Shown in pieces: positions 47,328-57,960 of a stretch of DNA of 64,000 nucleotides. Origin of the DNA: Staphylotrichum longicolle (Eukaryota; Ascomycota; Sordariomycetes; Sordariales; Chaetomiaceae). The notes under the pieces were generated by a model that saw nothing but the letters and a program-made list of their open reading frames with translations, did no database searches and had not been told where the DNA came from. Made by a program: the position numbers and the translations under genes. The stretch spans positions 4,030,001 through 4,094,000 of the forward strand of contig JAHCVI010000002.1 in assembly GCA_019096155.1 (NCBI GenBank). The letters are read 5' to 3'. Each line of letters starts with the position of its first letter. The first letter of the stretch is position 1.

Positions 47328-49435
47328 ATGGCGTTCACCGTCCTTGCTGCCATTGTTGCCGCTGCGGCCGCCGCTCTCCACAGATACGTCTCTGGTTTGC
47401 GGAGGAACATAGCTGCAGCACGGAAAACGGGGCTTGTCTACCTCGTCGTGCGTGAGTGACGGAACCACGCCCTGACAACCTAGGGAGTCGTGCTTCTGAC
47501 AACACACCTTAGCTGTTTCGCCCATCAACCTCGCCTGGCAGCTTACCTTTTGGATATGGGTACCCATCATCAAGCTGCTACCAAACTCGCTATGGGAGCG
47601 CTGGTTATTGTAAGCCACTTGTTTTTCCCTCACTGAACCGTGTGCTGACCCATCAGCGTCATGATCCCCGAATGGGGCTACGCCACCGGCCAAACGCATT
47701 TTGATAAGCTGGGGACCGATACCTTCATGGTGGCATCACCCGGCAGCCTCGTGCTGTACAGCCAGAGCGCCGAGGTGATCCACCGCATGACGCAGAACCG
47801 CGAGCTGTTCCCCAAGGATGTGGCCAAGTACGGCATCCTCGAGATGTTTGGCAGGAACGTGCTCACGACCGAGGGCGCCCTCTGGCGCATCCACCGCAAG
47901 GTCACGAGCGCCAGCTTCAACGAGAAGAACGCCGCGCACACCTTTGCCGAGGCCATCAACCAGACGAGGGGCATGCTCAACATGTGGTTCGGGCCCGAGG
48001 GTGCGAAGACGGGCATGACCAAGACCATCAAGTCGCTCGAGCACGACACCATGACCTGGGCGCTCAACATCATCGGCTACGTGGGCTTTGGTCTGCGTCT
48101 GCTGTGGCCCGGTCAGACGCTGCCCAGAGATATCGACCCCAGGCTGGCCAAGTACGGCAGCCTCGACCCACCACCGGGACACACCCTGACATTTGCGGAC
48201 TCGGTGGCTGTCATGCTCGAGCGAATCGTCGCCATCATGGTGTTCCCCGAGGCCCTTCTACGTGCGTACCCTGCTCTCGTCTCTCTGATCCTCAGACTAA
48301 CGCCTTCCCCCCTTCCCCAGGAATTCTGCCCTTCAAGTTCGCCCGTGAAGCCTATAAAGGCAAGATCAACTACGTTCAGTACATGTCCGAGTTCCTCCAC
48401 GACAAGATCGAGGAGACCCAATCGGGCGCCCCGCCGCGCGAAGGCATGGACATCATGGGCCAGCTCGTCCAGTCCAAGTACAGTGAAAAGGCGGCCCTCG
48501 CCAGCAGCGCCACCGCCAAACTCGACGACAGCTCCATCATCGGCAACGCCTTCATCATGATCGTCGCGGGCCACGAGACGACGGCCAACACACTCCACTT
48601 TGCCCTCCTCGAGCTCGCCAACAACCCGGCGACGCAGCGCCGGCTCCAGCGCGACATCGACGCGCTCTTCGGCGCCGACACGGACCCGTCCACGTGGGAC
48701 TACGAAAAGTCGGTCTCGCCCATGCTGGCCTCGCACATTGGCGCGTGCATCAACGAGACGCTCCGCCTCGTGCCCCCCGTCACGGGCATCCCCAAGGTCG
48801 TGTCGCACGACGCCGACCAGACCATCACGGTCGACGGCAAGACGCACGTCCTCCCCGCCGGGCTGGCGTGCCACCTCATGGTGGTGTGCGCGCACCGCAA
48901 CCCCAGGTGGTGGCCCGCGCGCCCGAGCGAGCGGACGGGCAAGAAGACGGACCTGGACGAGTTCCTGCCGGAGCGGTGGTACCGCTCTTCTGCGGCAGGC
49001 AGCAGCAGCAGCAAGGAAGCGGAGCGCGAGGAGGAGCAGCTGGACAAGGGGGACTACGGCGGGTTCCAGGGCAGCGACGTGTCGGCGTCGTTCTACCGGC
49101 CGGTCCGGGGCAGCTACCTGCCGTTCAGCGACGGGCCGCGGTCGTGCCTGGGGAGGCGGATCGCGATGGTGGAGATGGGGGCCGTGCTGGCGGTCATCTT
49201 TCAGCGGTACAGCATCGAGCTGGCGGTGGACGAGTGGGCGGGGGATGCCGAGGTGGAGGGGATGAACAGCGAGGAGAGGAGGGAGGTGTACAGGCGGGCG
49301 CAGGAGAAGAGCCGCGAGACGATTCGCCAGGCGGACTCGGTGCTGACGCTGAAGCTGCATGGGGGGCGCTATGTGCCCGTGAGGTTTGTGAAGAGGGGGA
49401 AGGAGAGATTTGTGAGTGACCCGATGTTGTCATGA
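47328..49435 (+). CDS. Cytochrome P450 monooxygenase
   Basis: Four exons (47328-47451, 47513-47609, 47657-48261, 48321-49435) join in frame to 646 residues. Start MAFTVLAAIVAAAAAALH is a hydrophobic ER anchor; a second hydrophobic stretch (LAWQLTFWIWVPIIKLL) follows. P450 landmarks are intact: helix C region ALWRIHRK, helix I AGHETT at 358-363, ExxR (ETLR), a PERW segment, and the heme loop FSDGPRSCLG with Cys551. An insertion of about 40 Ser/Glu-rich residues between the PERF-like and heme regions explains the above-average length. The enzyme is membrane-bound and needs NADPH-P450 reductase. The substrate cannot be told; xenobiotic or fatty-acid oxidation are both possible. No terpene, polyketide or peptide synthase gene lies nearby, so a secondary-metabolite cluster is not supported. 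Confidence 0.92.
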
Positions 49436-50131
49436 GGACGAGGGGAAGGGGGAAGGGGGAAGGGGATTGGGCTTGGTTTGGAGAGATGAATTGGAATTCA
49501 ATGCATTCCGTCATGACGGCCTGACCGGGGGCGATCTGAGAGCTTCAAAGTGAGTTATGGGAGCGGGCTGTGAGTGAGCCCTGCGAGGCTGCGAGTGAGC
49601 TGTGAGTGAGTGAGTGAGTGAATGACATGCATTGTTGACGCCGCTCCTGGCTGTGATGGACGAGAATCAGTGGGTGGATGCTCGAGTGGAGCAGTTGATT
49701 GGCCAGTGGAGACATGCCCCCAAATGACCTCACTGGATCGTTCCCAGCCCCCCCATTTTTGGAGATGCCCGATCCGAAACGGGCACCCCGATGGGCAATC
49801 ACCCGCCTGTCGCCCAAACAAAGCTGCAATGCGCTGGCGGGAAGCTCCCCCAGACTGCCGGCCGCCCTCCTAACCGCAAACACGTTGGACAAAACATAAA
49901 CAACGCACAGGTCGCCTGGAAGGCCCCCCTCCCCCTCCACATCACACACCCCAGCAGTTTGGCACTTTGGCATCATAGCTTTAACTGTTAGCTCGTGCTT
50001 CGCTTCTTGCTCCAAACAACATCCCAGCTCGTTCCAGCCCTGCCGGTTCACAGCACCAACATCGCATCTGCAGTCGCCTCATTTGCGCGACCACAACCAT
50101 ATCAATCACGTCGAGATTTTGACTTTGGACC
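49436..50131. other. Intergenic region with simple repeats
   Basis: 696 bp containing a GGGGGAA tandem repeat just after the P450 stop (49438-49466) and a GTGA repeat at about 49597-49620. The rest probably holds the promoter of the next gene. No coding gene is seen. Confidence 0.6.
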
Positions 50132-51569
50132 ATGTCGTCCGGAAACAGTTGGCTGGCGCGCCAGCGCAAATCCGATCTCGTCGAGCTGGCGCACGCCGTG
50201 GGGATCAAAGAGTACGTTGGCCATGCTCACTAGGCTATCACGTTTTAGAAGTCTTTTTCTTTATTCTGAAGGAGAACTCGATTCTGTGATGACCATTTAA
50301 ATTTCTTACGTCTTGTATCATTTCATTTGCAATGCGCATTTGGTTGTTTGCGCGGCATGCCTCCCCGCCCAAGCTCCCGCGCGCGTTGCATCACCACCAT
50401 CCACCCCCCTATCATCACCCCATACAGAACGCGTCGCAACATTCCCGGCGACGGCACCATGTCACCAACCAAAGACTCTAACGCGTCCTTCTTGTGTGTA
50501 TAGCTACGAGAGCATGCGCAAGACCGACTTGGAGCTCGCCATCGATGAACACCTGGGAGACCATGCCGCGCGGTACCAACTGGACCCGCGCTTCCAGGAT
50601 TACTTCAAGAGCCGCGCCCGCGCAGGCGGCTCGCCCGTCAAGAAGGAGATTCTCGGCGGCACTGACCTGAAGGTCTCGCGCCGCCGGGCCCCGAAGCCCG
50701 TCGATGAGATTGTCGCGGCCGAGTAAGTGCCTTTCTAGCCCACTCCGTCGCGTTCATCCCCTCCCTCCTCCGGGTAAAATATGTAAACAAACCCCTGCTG
50801 ACTCTCTCTCTCCAAACAGAGACGAAGAAGAATCCCCCGCGCCGCTGCCCACCCAAGCCGTCGAAGCCGTCGAAGCCGCCTCGACCGCGCTCGCCCGCAC
50901 GCCCAGCCGCGCCCTCGAGCTGGCCTCGCGCATCCAGCTCCCCGCGACCCCGGCGGACGTCGCCCAGGCCGTCGACCGCGGCACCGTCGCGGTCCGCGAG
51001 CGCGTCGCCTCGCTGTACCAGGACTCGGGCATCACCGAGGCCACGCAGACGACGCGCGAGTGGCTGTCGACGGTGCACTCGGTCGTGTCGGCCATCGCGC
51101 TCTTCGAGCTGTACAAGCTGCGCCAGGAGGTCCTCCCGGACCGCTACGCCTTCACCATCCCCGCCGTCGGCCTCCTGCACACCCCGGACTACCCCGTCCA
51201 CCTGCCCGACATGTTCGCGCTCGTCACCGCCGCCTTCTGGGGCCCGGCCCTGACCTGGGCCGTCACGAGCGTCGTGCTGCCGGGCCTGGGCGGCTACTTC
51301 TTCAACCTGGGCGCCGCGCACCAGGGGAGCGGCGGCGGGGGCCGGCGCGGCCAGCGCGAGGAGTACGCCGTCGACCCGCTCATGTTCAGCATCGTCAAGG
51401 CGCTCGTCACCTACGTCGTGTACGCGCAGGGCGTCACGTTCGGCGGGCTGGTCAACCCGGACTCGGTCGCGCGCATCAACTCGGCGCTGTACAGCGGATG
51501 GAGGGGGTGTTGGTCGGCACGGCGGTGTCGGGCGTGACGGCGGTGTATGATGCCGTGTTGAGGAAGTAG
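50132..51569 (+). CDS. Fungal membrane protein with SAP-like N-terminus, 3' frame broken
   Basis: Three exons: 50132-50211, 50504-50722 and 50820 onward. Intron 1 is 292 bp, long for this genome, with a CTCTAAC branch site. The N-terminus (WLARQRKSDLVELAHAVGI, KTDLELAIDEHL) resembles a SAP-type helix-extended-helix. Residues of about 200-330 contain several hydrophobic segments (HSVVSAIALFELYKL, MFALVTAAFWGPALTWAV, MFSIVKALVTYVVYAQGV). As written, the frame stops at 51537 after an abrupt WRGCWSARRCRA. The next frame continues EGVLVGTAVSGVTAVYDAVLRK to a stop at 51569, so one base seems missing near 51499-51502. Restored, the protein is 349 residues. Its function is unknown to me; an organelle membrane location is possible. 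Confidence 0.75.
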
Positions 51570-52477
51570 GAAGCAGGGACTCTTTTCTTCTTGAAGGGAG
51601 AGCGGTGGTCAGATTTGGGATGGGGGGTGGAGAGGGGGGTTATGGTGGGCTTTGCTTGGCCGCGAGCGGAAGGGCAGGCCTGGTGAGGAAGAGGTTGAAT
51701 GGGTTAGGGGGATTGGGTTTGGAGGCGTTCAGGGCGTTGTTGGGTTGTTCCGCCTCCCCGTTTGGTTTCCGTCGTCTTCTTCTTTTCTATCTTGCTCCTA
51801 CTGCCTATCCTTCTCACTCGGCGTCATGGAATTCTTTGGATTCTCGGATTGCCTGATACCATCCTTACCTAGTCCGGTTTCCCTTCTCCCCTGGTCTCGA
51901 CTACGCTGAGGATCCCTGGTTGGGCCAGATGAGTCCCAGGCACTGGGGGTCTGGGTCCGACCCAGGGCTGGGACAACATTGTGTGTATATGTTGTAAATC
52001 GGTTATTTCACCTTCTTTCCTTGCCTTTCCTTGGTTCGCTTTGGTTTAACTTGGCCGATAGGGGCGGCAATGGGGTCTGGGGGGATGGGAGAGCGGAACG
52101 GGAGATTTTGTCGAGGCTGGCCGAGTCAGCATGTGTTCGTATGATTTCAGGGGCTGAATGAACAAGATTCTCGGTGTTTTTTTCGGACCGTTTGACGTGT
52201 GTGGGATAACTTCAGGCGTGCAAGACTCTCTTTGCATGTTTACCCTTCCCAGTGTGAGGATGGACTGTTTATGTTTCTTCTCGTAGGTTCAAAAGTGATT
52301 TTCAGGTGCGTGTTTGACTTGGTTCTATCCTGAAGCAGCTCTTCCAGATAAGATACCAGCCAAGCTTGGGGTCTGGCGGGGTCAACTCACGCCCCTCTCC
52401 AACTTACACACAACCTGCTTCTCAAGCAACCCACGTGAAACGACAACAGCAACAGCTCACTCATCCTCCAACCAACC
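51570..52477. other. Intergenic region
   Basis: 908 bp, T- and G-rich, between the membrane protein and the PhyH gene. An ACAACAGCAACAGC stretch lies just before the 52478 start. No gene or structured element is recognised. Confidence 0.6.
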
Positions 52478-53446
52478 ATGGCCACCTCCTCCGACCCGGG
52501 CCTCACCCCCGACCAAGTGGCTGCCTTCCACCGTGACGGCTACCTCATCATCCCCTCGGCCCTCCCCCCGTCCACCGTCTCCGCCCTCCTCGACGAAACC
52601 CACCGGCTCCTCTCCACACTCGACCTGTCCACCCACCCGCTCACCCGCTTCCTCACGGGCGGCGAGTCGGGCGACAACCACGTGGGCGACGACTACTTCC
52701 TCACGTCGGGCGACAAGATCCGCTTCTTCCTCGAGGACGACGCCTTCGACGCCAGCGGCGCGCTGACCAAGCCCAAGGAGCGCGCCGTCAACAAGATCGG
52801 CCACTACCTGCACGCCCTGTCCGCGCCCTTCGCCTCCCTGCTCTCGACCGCCAGCGACGGCAGCGACGCGCGGGGCTACGTGCCCGACCTCCGGGCCCGC
52901 CCCGCGGCCGTCGCCCGGGCGCTGGGGTTCGCCGACCCGCGCGTGCTGCAGAGCATGGTCATCTGCAAGCAGCCCGAGATCGGCGGCGCCGTGCCGCCGC
53001 ACCAGGACTCGACGTTCCTGTACACGGACCCCCCCAGCGCGGTCGGGTTCTGGTACGCGCTCGAGGACGCGACGCTCGAGAACGGGTGCCTGAGCTTCCT
53101 CCCGGGGTCGCACCGGTGGGCGCCGGTGGAGCGGCGGCTGGTGAGGGGCAAGGAGGAAGGGACCGAGATGGTGCCGAACGGAGGCGCCCGGTTCCCCCGC
53201 GGGGAGGGCTACGGGGAAGGGCTGAGGCCCGAGGGCGAGGCGGCGCAAGCGTATGTGCCTGGGGAGGTCAAGGCCGGGTCGTTGGTGTTGATTCATGGGA
53301 ATCTGCTGCACAAGAGCGAGAAGAACCTGAGCCAGAAGGGGAGGATCATCTACACGTTCCATGTGATTGAGGGCGCCGACGGGTTTGAGTATGATGAGAG
53401 GAACTGGCTTCAGCCGCCCGCCGAGGGTTTTACCAAGCTGTACTAG
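52478..53446 (+). CDS. PhyH-family 2-oxoglutarate/Fe(II) dioxygenase (PHYHD1-like)
   Basis: A single-exon, 322-residue enzyme of the phytanoyl-CoA dioxygenase family. The start MATSSDPGLTPDQVAAFHRDGYLII is the typical family opening (FxxxGYL). The iron triad is visible: His175 and Asp177 in PPHQDS, and the distal His278 in LIHGNLLHKS; Arg289 in GRIIYTFHV is placed to bind 2-oxoglutarate. The segment FWYALEDATLENGCLSFLPGSH is the standard core. The length and the HKS/GR spacing resemble PHYHD1-type members, whose substrate is not settled. There is no peroxisomal signal: the C-terminus is TKLY, one residue past what would be a weak KL. It is convergent with hrp1. Confidence 0.92.
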   Translation: MATSSDPGLTPDQVAAFHRDGYLIIPSALPPSTVSALLDETHRLLSTLDLSTHPLTRFLTGGESGDNHVGDDYFLTSGDKIRFFLEDDAFDASGALTKPKERAVNKIGHYLHALSAPFASLLSTASDGSDARGYVPDLRARPAAVARALGFADPRVLQSMVICKQPEIGGAVPPHQDSTFLYTDPPSAVGFWYALEDATLENGCLSFLPGSHRWAPVERRLVRGKEEGTEMVPNGGARFPRGEGYGEGLRPEGEAAQAYVPGEVKAGSLVLIHGNLLHKSEKNLSQKGRIIYTFHVIEGADGFEYDERNWLQPPAEGFTKLY

Positions 53447-53935
53447 GGGAACGGGGGAGGGAGAACGGTTATATCGAGATATCCCTTTGTGTTTTGGACG
53501 GCTTGTAAATACCAGCCTATTGACTTTCAAGGGGCTTAAACGCTTACGCTCACGCTTACGCTTACGCTTACATTTAATTACGTTCGGACGAACTGCCAGT
53601 TTTATGACAGGCCAAAGCAAAAAAGAGGCATCAATTGTGTGTCAAGGCGAACAAGTAGTATTTTGTACATACAGAGCAATGCTGCTGAAAACAAACTCAC
53701 GTGTTATCAAGTTTAATAAACCACCCAGGAAACCCACGCGCAAACAGCTTTACCTAGCCCCCGTTCCCCTAATCCCCTCTTGTCCACAACACATTAAACC
53801 ATCTGCATAAAGAATGAAGAACCAGAAGCAAAGCCAAGCCAAGGTGCAGCAAAAAAGGCAACGAAAACCACCCACTCCATCCCATCCTCTCGCCCTGGAT
53901 CAGAAGAACCCTTCCACCTTGAACGAAGAAGACCC
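53447..53935. other. Convergent spacer with hexamer repeat
   Basis: The 489 bp between PhyH and hrp1 hold their 3' ends and the GCTTAC repeat at 53542-53572. No gene is seen. Confidence 0.6.
53542..53572. repeat. GCTTAC hexamer tandem repeat
   Basis: About five units of GCTTAC, one of them GCTCAC, located about 100 bp after the PhyH stop, probably in its 3' UTR. Confidence 0.8.
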
Positions 53936-56900
53936 CTAGCTCCTCGCATAGGGATGGAAACCCCTATTCCCGCCACGGCCACCGCCCCGGTAATTCGCCC
54001 CCGGCCGGCCCGCGTTCTTGGGCCCCGTCGGCGCGTTCGCAGGCGGCGCGTTCATCGGGTCCACCGGGCCCTGCGGCATCTGCTGCTGGTGTCCGCCACC
54101 ACCTCCTCCACGGTTCCCCTTATGGAACCCCCCGCGTCCGCCCCCACCAAACCCACCGCCGCGCCCCCACCACCACCACCGGCCTGCGCCATCATCGGCT
54201 GAGGAACGTCGTCATACATGCCCTCCCAGCTCGTGGGGCCGCCGCCCTGCCCGCCCATGTACGCGCCCTGGTTGTACGCCTGCTGGTGGTGCATGTCCCC
54301 TCCCCCTCCGCCGCCACCACCGCCGCGGCCACCGCGTCGGCCATGACCCTGGCCCGGTCCGGCGCCCTGTTGCTGGTCAAACTGCTGCTGCTGGTCAAAG
54401 GCATTGTAGCCGGCGCGGTTGGGGCCTCCCCCGCCACCAGCACCACCGCCGCCGCCGCCGCCGCCGGGACCAGCAGCGGCACCTCCTCCCGCAGCACCGC
54501 CATCCGCGTTCATCCCACCGCCTTGGTTCATCCCCGGCCCACCACCGCCCTGTTGCTGGTTCATCATCTGCTGCATCTGCTGCATCATGGCCGGGTTCAT
54601 ACCCGGCATGCCGCCGGGCCCGCCGCGGCCGCCGCCCTGCTGGGCCGCCATCTGCTGCTGCATCTGTTGCATCTGCTGCATCTGCTGCATGTACATCATC
54701 TGCTGCATGGCCGGGTTCATGTTGCGGTTCATCATCATCTGCTGCTGGAACATGGCCATGGCCTGCTGCATGCGCTGGATGTACTGCGCCATGACCTGGG
54801 GCGACATGCCCGCGGTGCCGGGCCCCATGCCGCTCATGTTCATGCCACCCTGGCCGCCGCCGCCGGAGCCGTCGTCCATGCCGCCGCCCATGCCCTGGCC
54901 CTTGCGGCCGAACTTGCCTCCGCGGCGCGCCGCGTCCTCCTCCTCGCGGAGGTTGCCGCGCGGCTGGGCCTTCTTGACCTCGATCGGCTTGCCGTGGATC
55001 TCGAGGTTGGCGGCCAGGCAGGCCTCGACGCCGGCCTCGCTCTCGAACGTGACGAAGCCGAAACCCCGCGGGCGGCCCGTGTCCTTGTCCATCATGAGCG
55101 TGGCGTCGACGACGCGCCCAAACTGCGCAAAGTACTCGCGGAACTCGTGATCCGTGGTCTCCTGGCTGACGCCGCCGACAAAGATCTTGGACGTCTTTTC
55201 CTGCTCGTCGCGGGGGATCGCGCGCTTGGGGTCGATCTGAAACGAGGTTTTTTGGTTAGGGCAAGGCGTCGTAGATACGAGAAAAGGATGGGAGGGCGCT
55301 CACAATCTTGCCGTCCAGGTAGTGCTCCTTGACCATGACAATGTTGACCGTCTTGGGGTCCTTGAAGGTGAGGAAGCCGAAGCCACGCGAGCGGCCCGTG
55401 GCGCCGTCTCTCATGACAGTGCATTCCACAACCTCACCGAACTGCGAGAAGTAGTCTCTAAGGGATTCTTGAGGGAGTTAGTGGCGTGGTCGCAAGTGGT
55501 TAATATTGCCGGCAAGCTTACGGTCTGTAGTCTCCCAGTTGAGTCCGCCAATAAACATCTTCCTGTCATCGCAAGCTGGTTAGCATCATCTACTTGTCAT
55601 TCCAGATCGCCGATGGGCGAGGTCCGCCGTAAAAAAAATAATGGGCATGAACACATGGATGAGGTCGTCCAGAGGAACGAGCGATCAAATGCCTGAGCCG
55701 GTCCTCCTTCCAATGCCATCGAGGCGGCTTGATCAGACAGCGTAATTTCCATGAGGGCAGGAACGGGAGCGTTGGTGAGCGTGTAACAGCAGCGCTGCGT
55801 TCTCATCTCTCGATCAAGTTCATCATGTCCCGACCTTCCTGTCCGCCCCATAGTGTTCTCCATTCTCGGACGCAGCGCCCTTCTTATTTTTATGCTTGGC
55901 GCCGTTTGCTTGCCAACCAGTGTGGTCATCGTGTTGGCTTATCTTGGAGATTGACGCCTTTGGTGGCAGCGGTGGAAGCGTCGAGGTGTCCGAGAAACTG
56001 TCGCTGTCGCTCGAGCCAAGCGAGATAAAATCAGGCAATGACGGTGACCTGCGACCTTTATGGACAATCCAGACCTGGTCGTGACTGGACATGTTGGCGA
56101 TGTAAAGGCGATGTGAAGACGAGTTGAGGGCGAGTTTCGTGACGCGAAATGTTGTTGAGCTGAAGCGGAAGCGGAACACGCTCCAGCAAGTTCCCACGAG
56201 CGTGAAGAAAGATGCAGTGCAGAGTGCCAGTGATGACTTTTGCCGAACTGATTTTTCTTGTTCCTGTCTCGTGCTCTTGCTATCGTCAAGCTAGCTGTCT
56301 CTCGGTGCTGCGCTAACCGCTGCCAAATCTTGACCTAGATACCGGAGCGGGCAGGTTCCCAGGTTTGCCGGGCCCTGCCCTCATCCGGATCTCTAAGCTT
56401 ATCTGCGTGGCTATGAAGACAGGAGCACAAAGTCCCGATCTATCGTGTCGGTGCTGTAATCTCGGGCTGGCGGGTCTTCAGGCATTGTCCAGTCCCTCCT
56501 CTTTCTCCCTCCAACGCTTGATTGCGCACTCATTGCACGGTTTCTTGCTCCCCGGTCACCCAGTCTCTCCCACGTGGAGTCAGAGGTGACCCAGTGCTGC
56601 TGGAGCAGGCCCGGATGGGATCCGTCATGGAAGGCGCTCACGGCCCACGTCACGACCCGGCCCAGCTCTTCAAGTCCTTGCCTTCGATGTTCCCCAGCCC
56701 ATCGCCGTGCTGCGCAATTATGATCTGTGTTCTTGAGATGTTGATAGTGGCAGCCGCAGCGATGCTGCCACCATGCGCCGCGGCAGCCGCAAGCCTCCAT
56801 GAGGCCAACAATTGTAGGTCGTAATTCACATGTGTCATGCCCTAGCAAAAGAGATGTATTCACTTACCCGTCTTCCTTCGCATTGGGACCCTTGGTCGGG

Positions 56901-57308
56901 GCCGAGAGCGCAGGAGGCGCACTATATGATGGCTTCTCATCGTGTTGGTCGTACTGGTCTTGATGGTCTTGATGTTCGTGATGCGTCACTGCAGTGGACG
57001 GTCCATTCCCGAGGTTGAAGTCAATCTCGTCGTCGTCATCCTCTTCCTCCTCGTCGTACTTCGTTTGGCCGTTGTCTCCTCCATTGTAGTCCTGATGTGT
57101 CCCGCCATCGTCGGCATGCTCGATCTTGGCCTCAGCCGCTGACTGATCAGCCGCGTAATGGTCAGGCTCCTGGGCGGGCGCTGGCCTGGCCGCCGAGTCA
57201 TCGTCGTTATAGCTATGCTAAAGTCAGCGTCGGCTCCTGGTACAGTTTTTGTGGTGCCACTCACAGATCGGCAAACAGCTCGTCGTCAAAGTTCTCAGGT
57301 TCCGTCAT
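53936..57308 (-). CDS. hrp1: Hrp1/Nab4-type RNA-binding protein (two RRMs), C-terminal frame break
   Basis: Five minus-strand exons join in frame: 57308-57265, 57212-56868, 55562-55522, 55467-55304 and 55236 onward. Residues 1-130 are acidic (MTEPENFDDELFADLYNDDD, EEEEDDDDEIDFNLG). RRM1 follows with RNP2 MFIGGL and RNP1 RGFGFLTF, then the linker DPKRAIPRDEQEKTSKIFVGG and RRM2 with RNP1 RGFGFVTF. The rest is Met/Gln repeats (MQQ) and Gly/Arg runs. This matches yeast Hrp1, which marks mRNA 3' ends for cleavage and poly(A) addition and shuttles between nucleus and cytoplasm. The open frame ends at 54052 in an odd tail. One base added near 54158-54166 restores an RGG-rich tail ending NRGFHPYARS at 53936 (631 residues). 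The intron between exons 2 and 3 is 1305 bp. Confidence 0.9.
55563..56867 (-). other. Long intron of hrp1
   Basis: Donor GGGTAAGT (56868/56867) and acceptor GACAG (55563) flank 1305 nt; TGCTAACC, about 20 nt upstream of the acceptor, is a strong branch site. The junction reads KEDG|KMFIGGL, exactly the expected transition into RRM1. Other introns in this window are mostly 50-100 nt. If retained, translation stops at once (TAA within the donor), leaving only the acidic N-terminus. Frames inside it, such as a minus-strand one at 55823-56197 with SDSDSFSDTSTLPPLPPK, have no family match. Confidence 0.75.
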
Positions 57309-57960
57309 GTTGCCGACTTCCTGGGGGGTTGGGTTCGGCGCGATTGATGGATGCTGCGTCGCGACGCAACCGTGTAAAGGGGGAACGAGGAAGAAAACGG
57401 GAGACGGGGACAAAGAAAATGGGGAAACCCTTCTCTGCCGCAAACAATGGGTAACGCGCGAAAAACCAGATGCGAAGGGCCTCTCCTTGATGGGTTGGGT
57501 CCAGGTTGGTGGCAGCAGGAATCACAGGAGATGCATGCTCAGAACGCTGGAGCTGAAGTTGAAGAAGGTCCTGTCATTGCCGGAGTGGGTCCAGTTGCCT
57601 TCACCGGCTGATGCAGGCCCACTTTCACGGTCACTGCCTGGCTGCAGCGCGACCAGGAACTCCGCTCAAACCTCCGGGCCTTGGAAAGTGGGGCAGCCTC
57701 TGCCGGGGAGGGCAGTGAGCGACAGCCCAGGTTGCTTTTAGCGGCGCTTCGGCTGCCCAAAGCTGGCAAGCAGCTGTCTAGTGCCTGACACAGCACGCAG
57801 CACAGCACCCGGCACTGCAGCACTGCAGCGCAGCACGGAACAGGAAAGACTAACTAGGGGCCGTCCACATCAGATCCTCGGCGTCAGACACCACGACAGC
57901 AAGACAAGGAAAAACAACCTCCGTCATGCCATTGCCCGACGACACAGCAGGGAATCCATA
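57309..57960. promoter_or_regulatory. Shared divergent promoter (hrp1 / gyp1)
   Basis: The 652 bp between the two divergent starts. Direct GCAC/GCAGCAC-type repeats lie at about 57781-57836. No gene is supported here. Confidence 0.5.

Noticed and set aside
47328..53446. A secondary-metabolite cluster around the P450 and PhyH dioxygenase
   Set aside because: No synthase, synthetase, terpene cyclase, pathway regulator or exporter lies nearby; two tailoring-type enzymes alone do not support a cluster.
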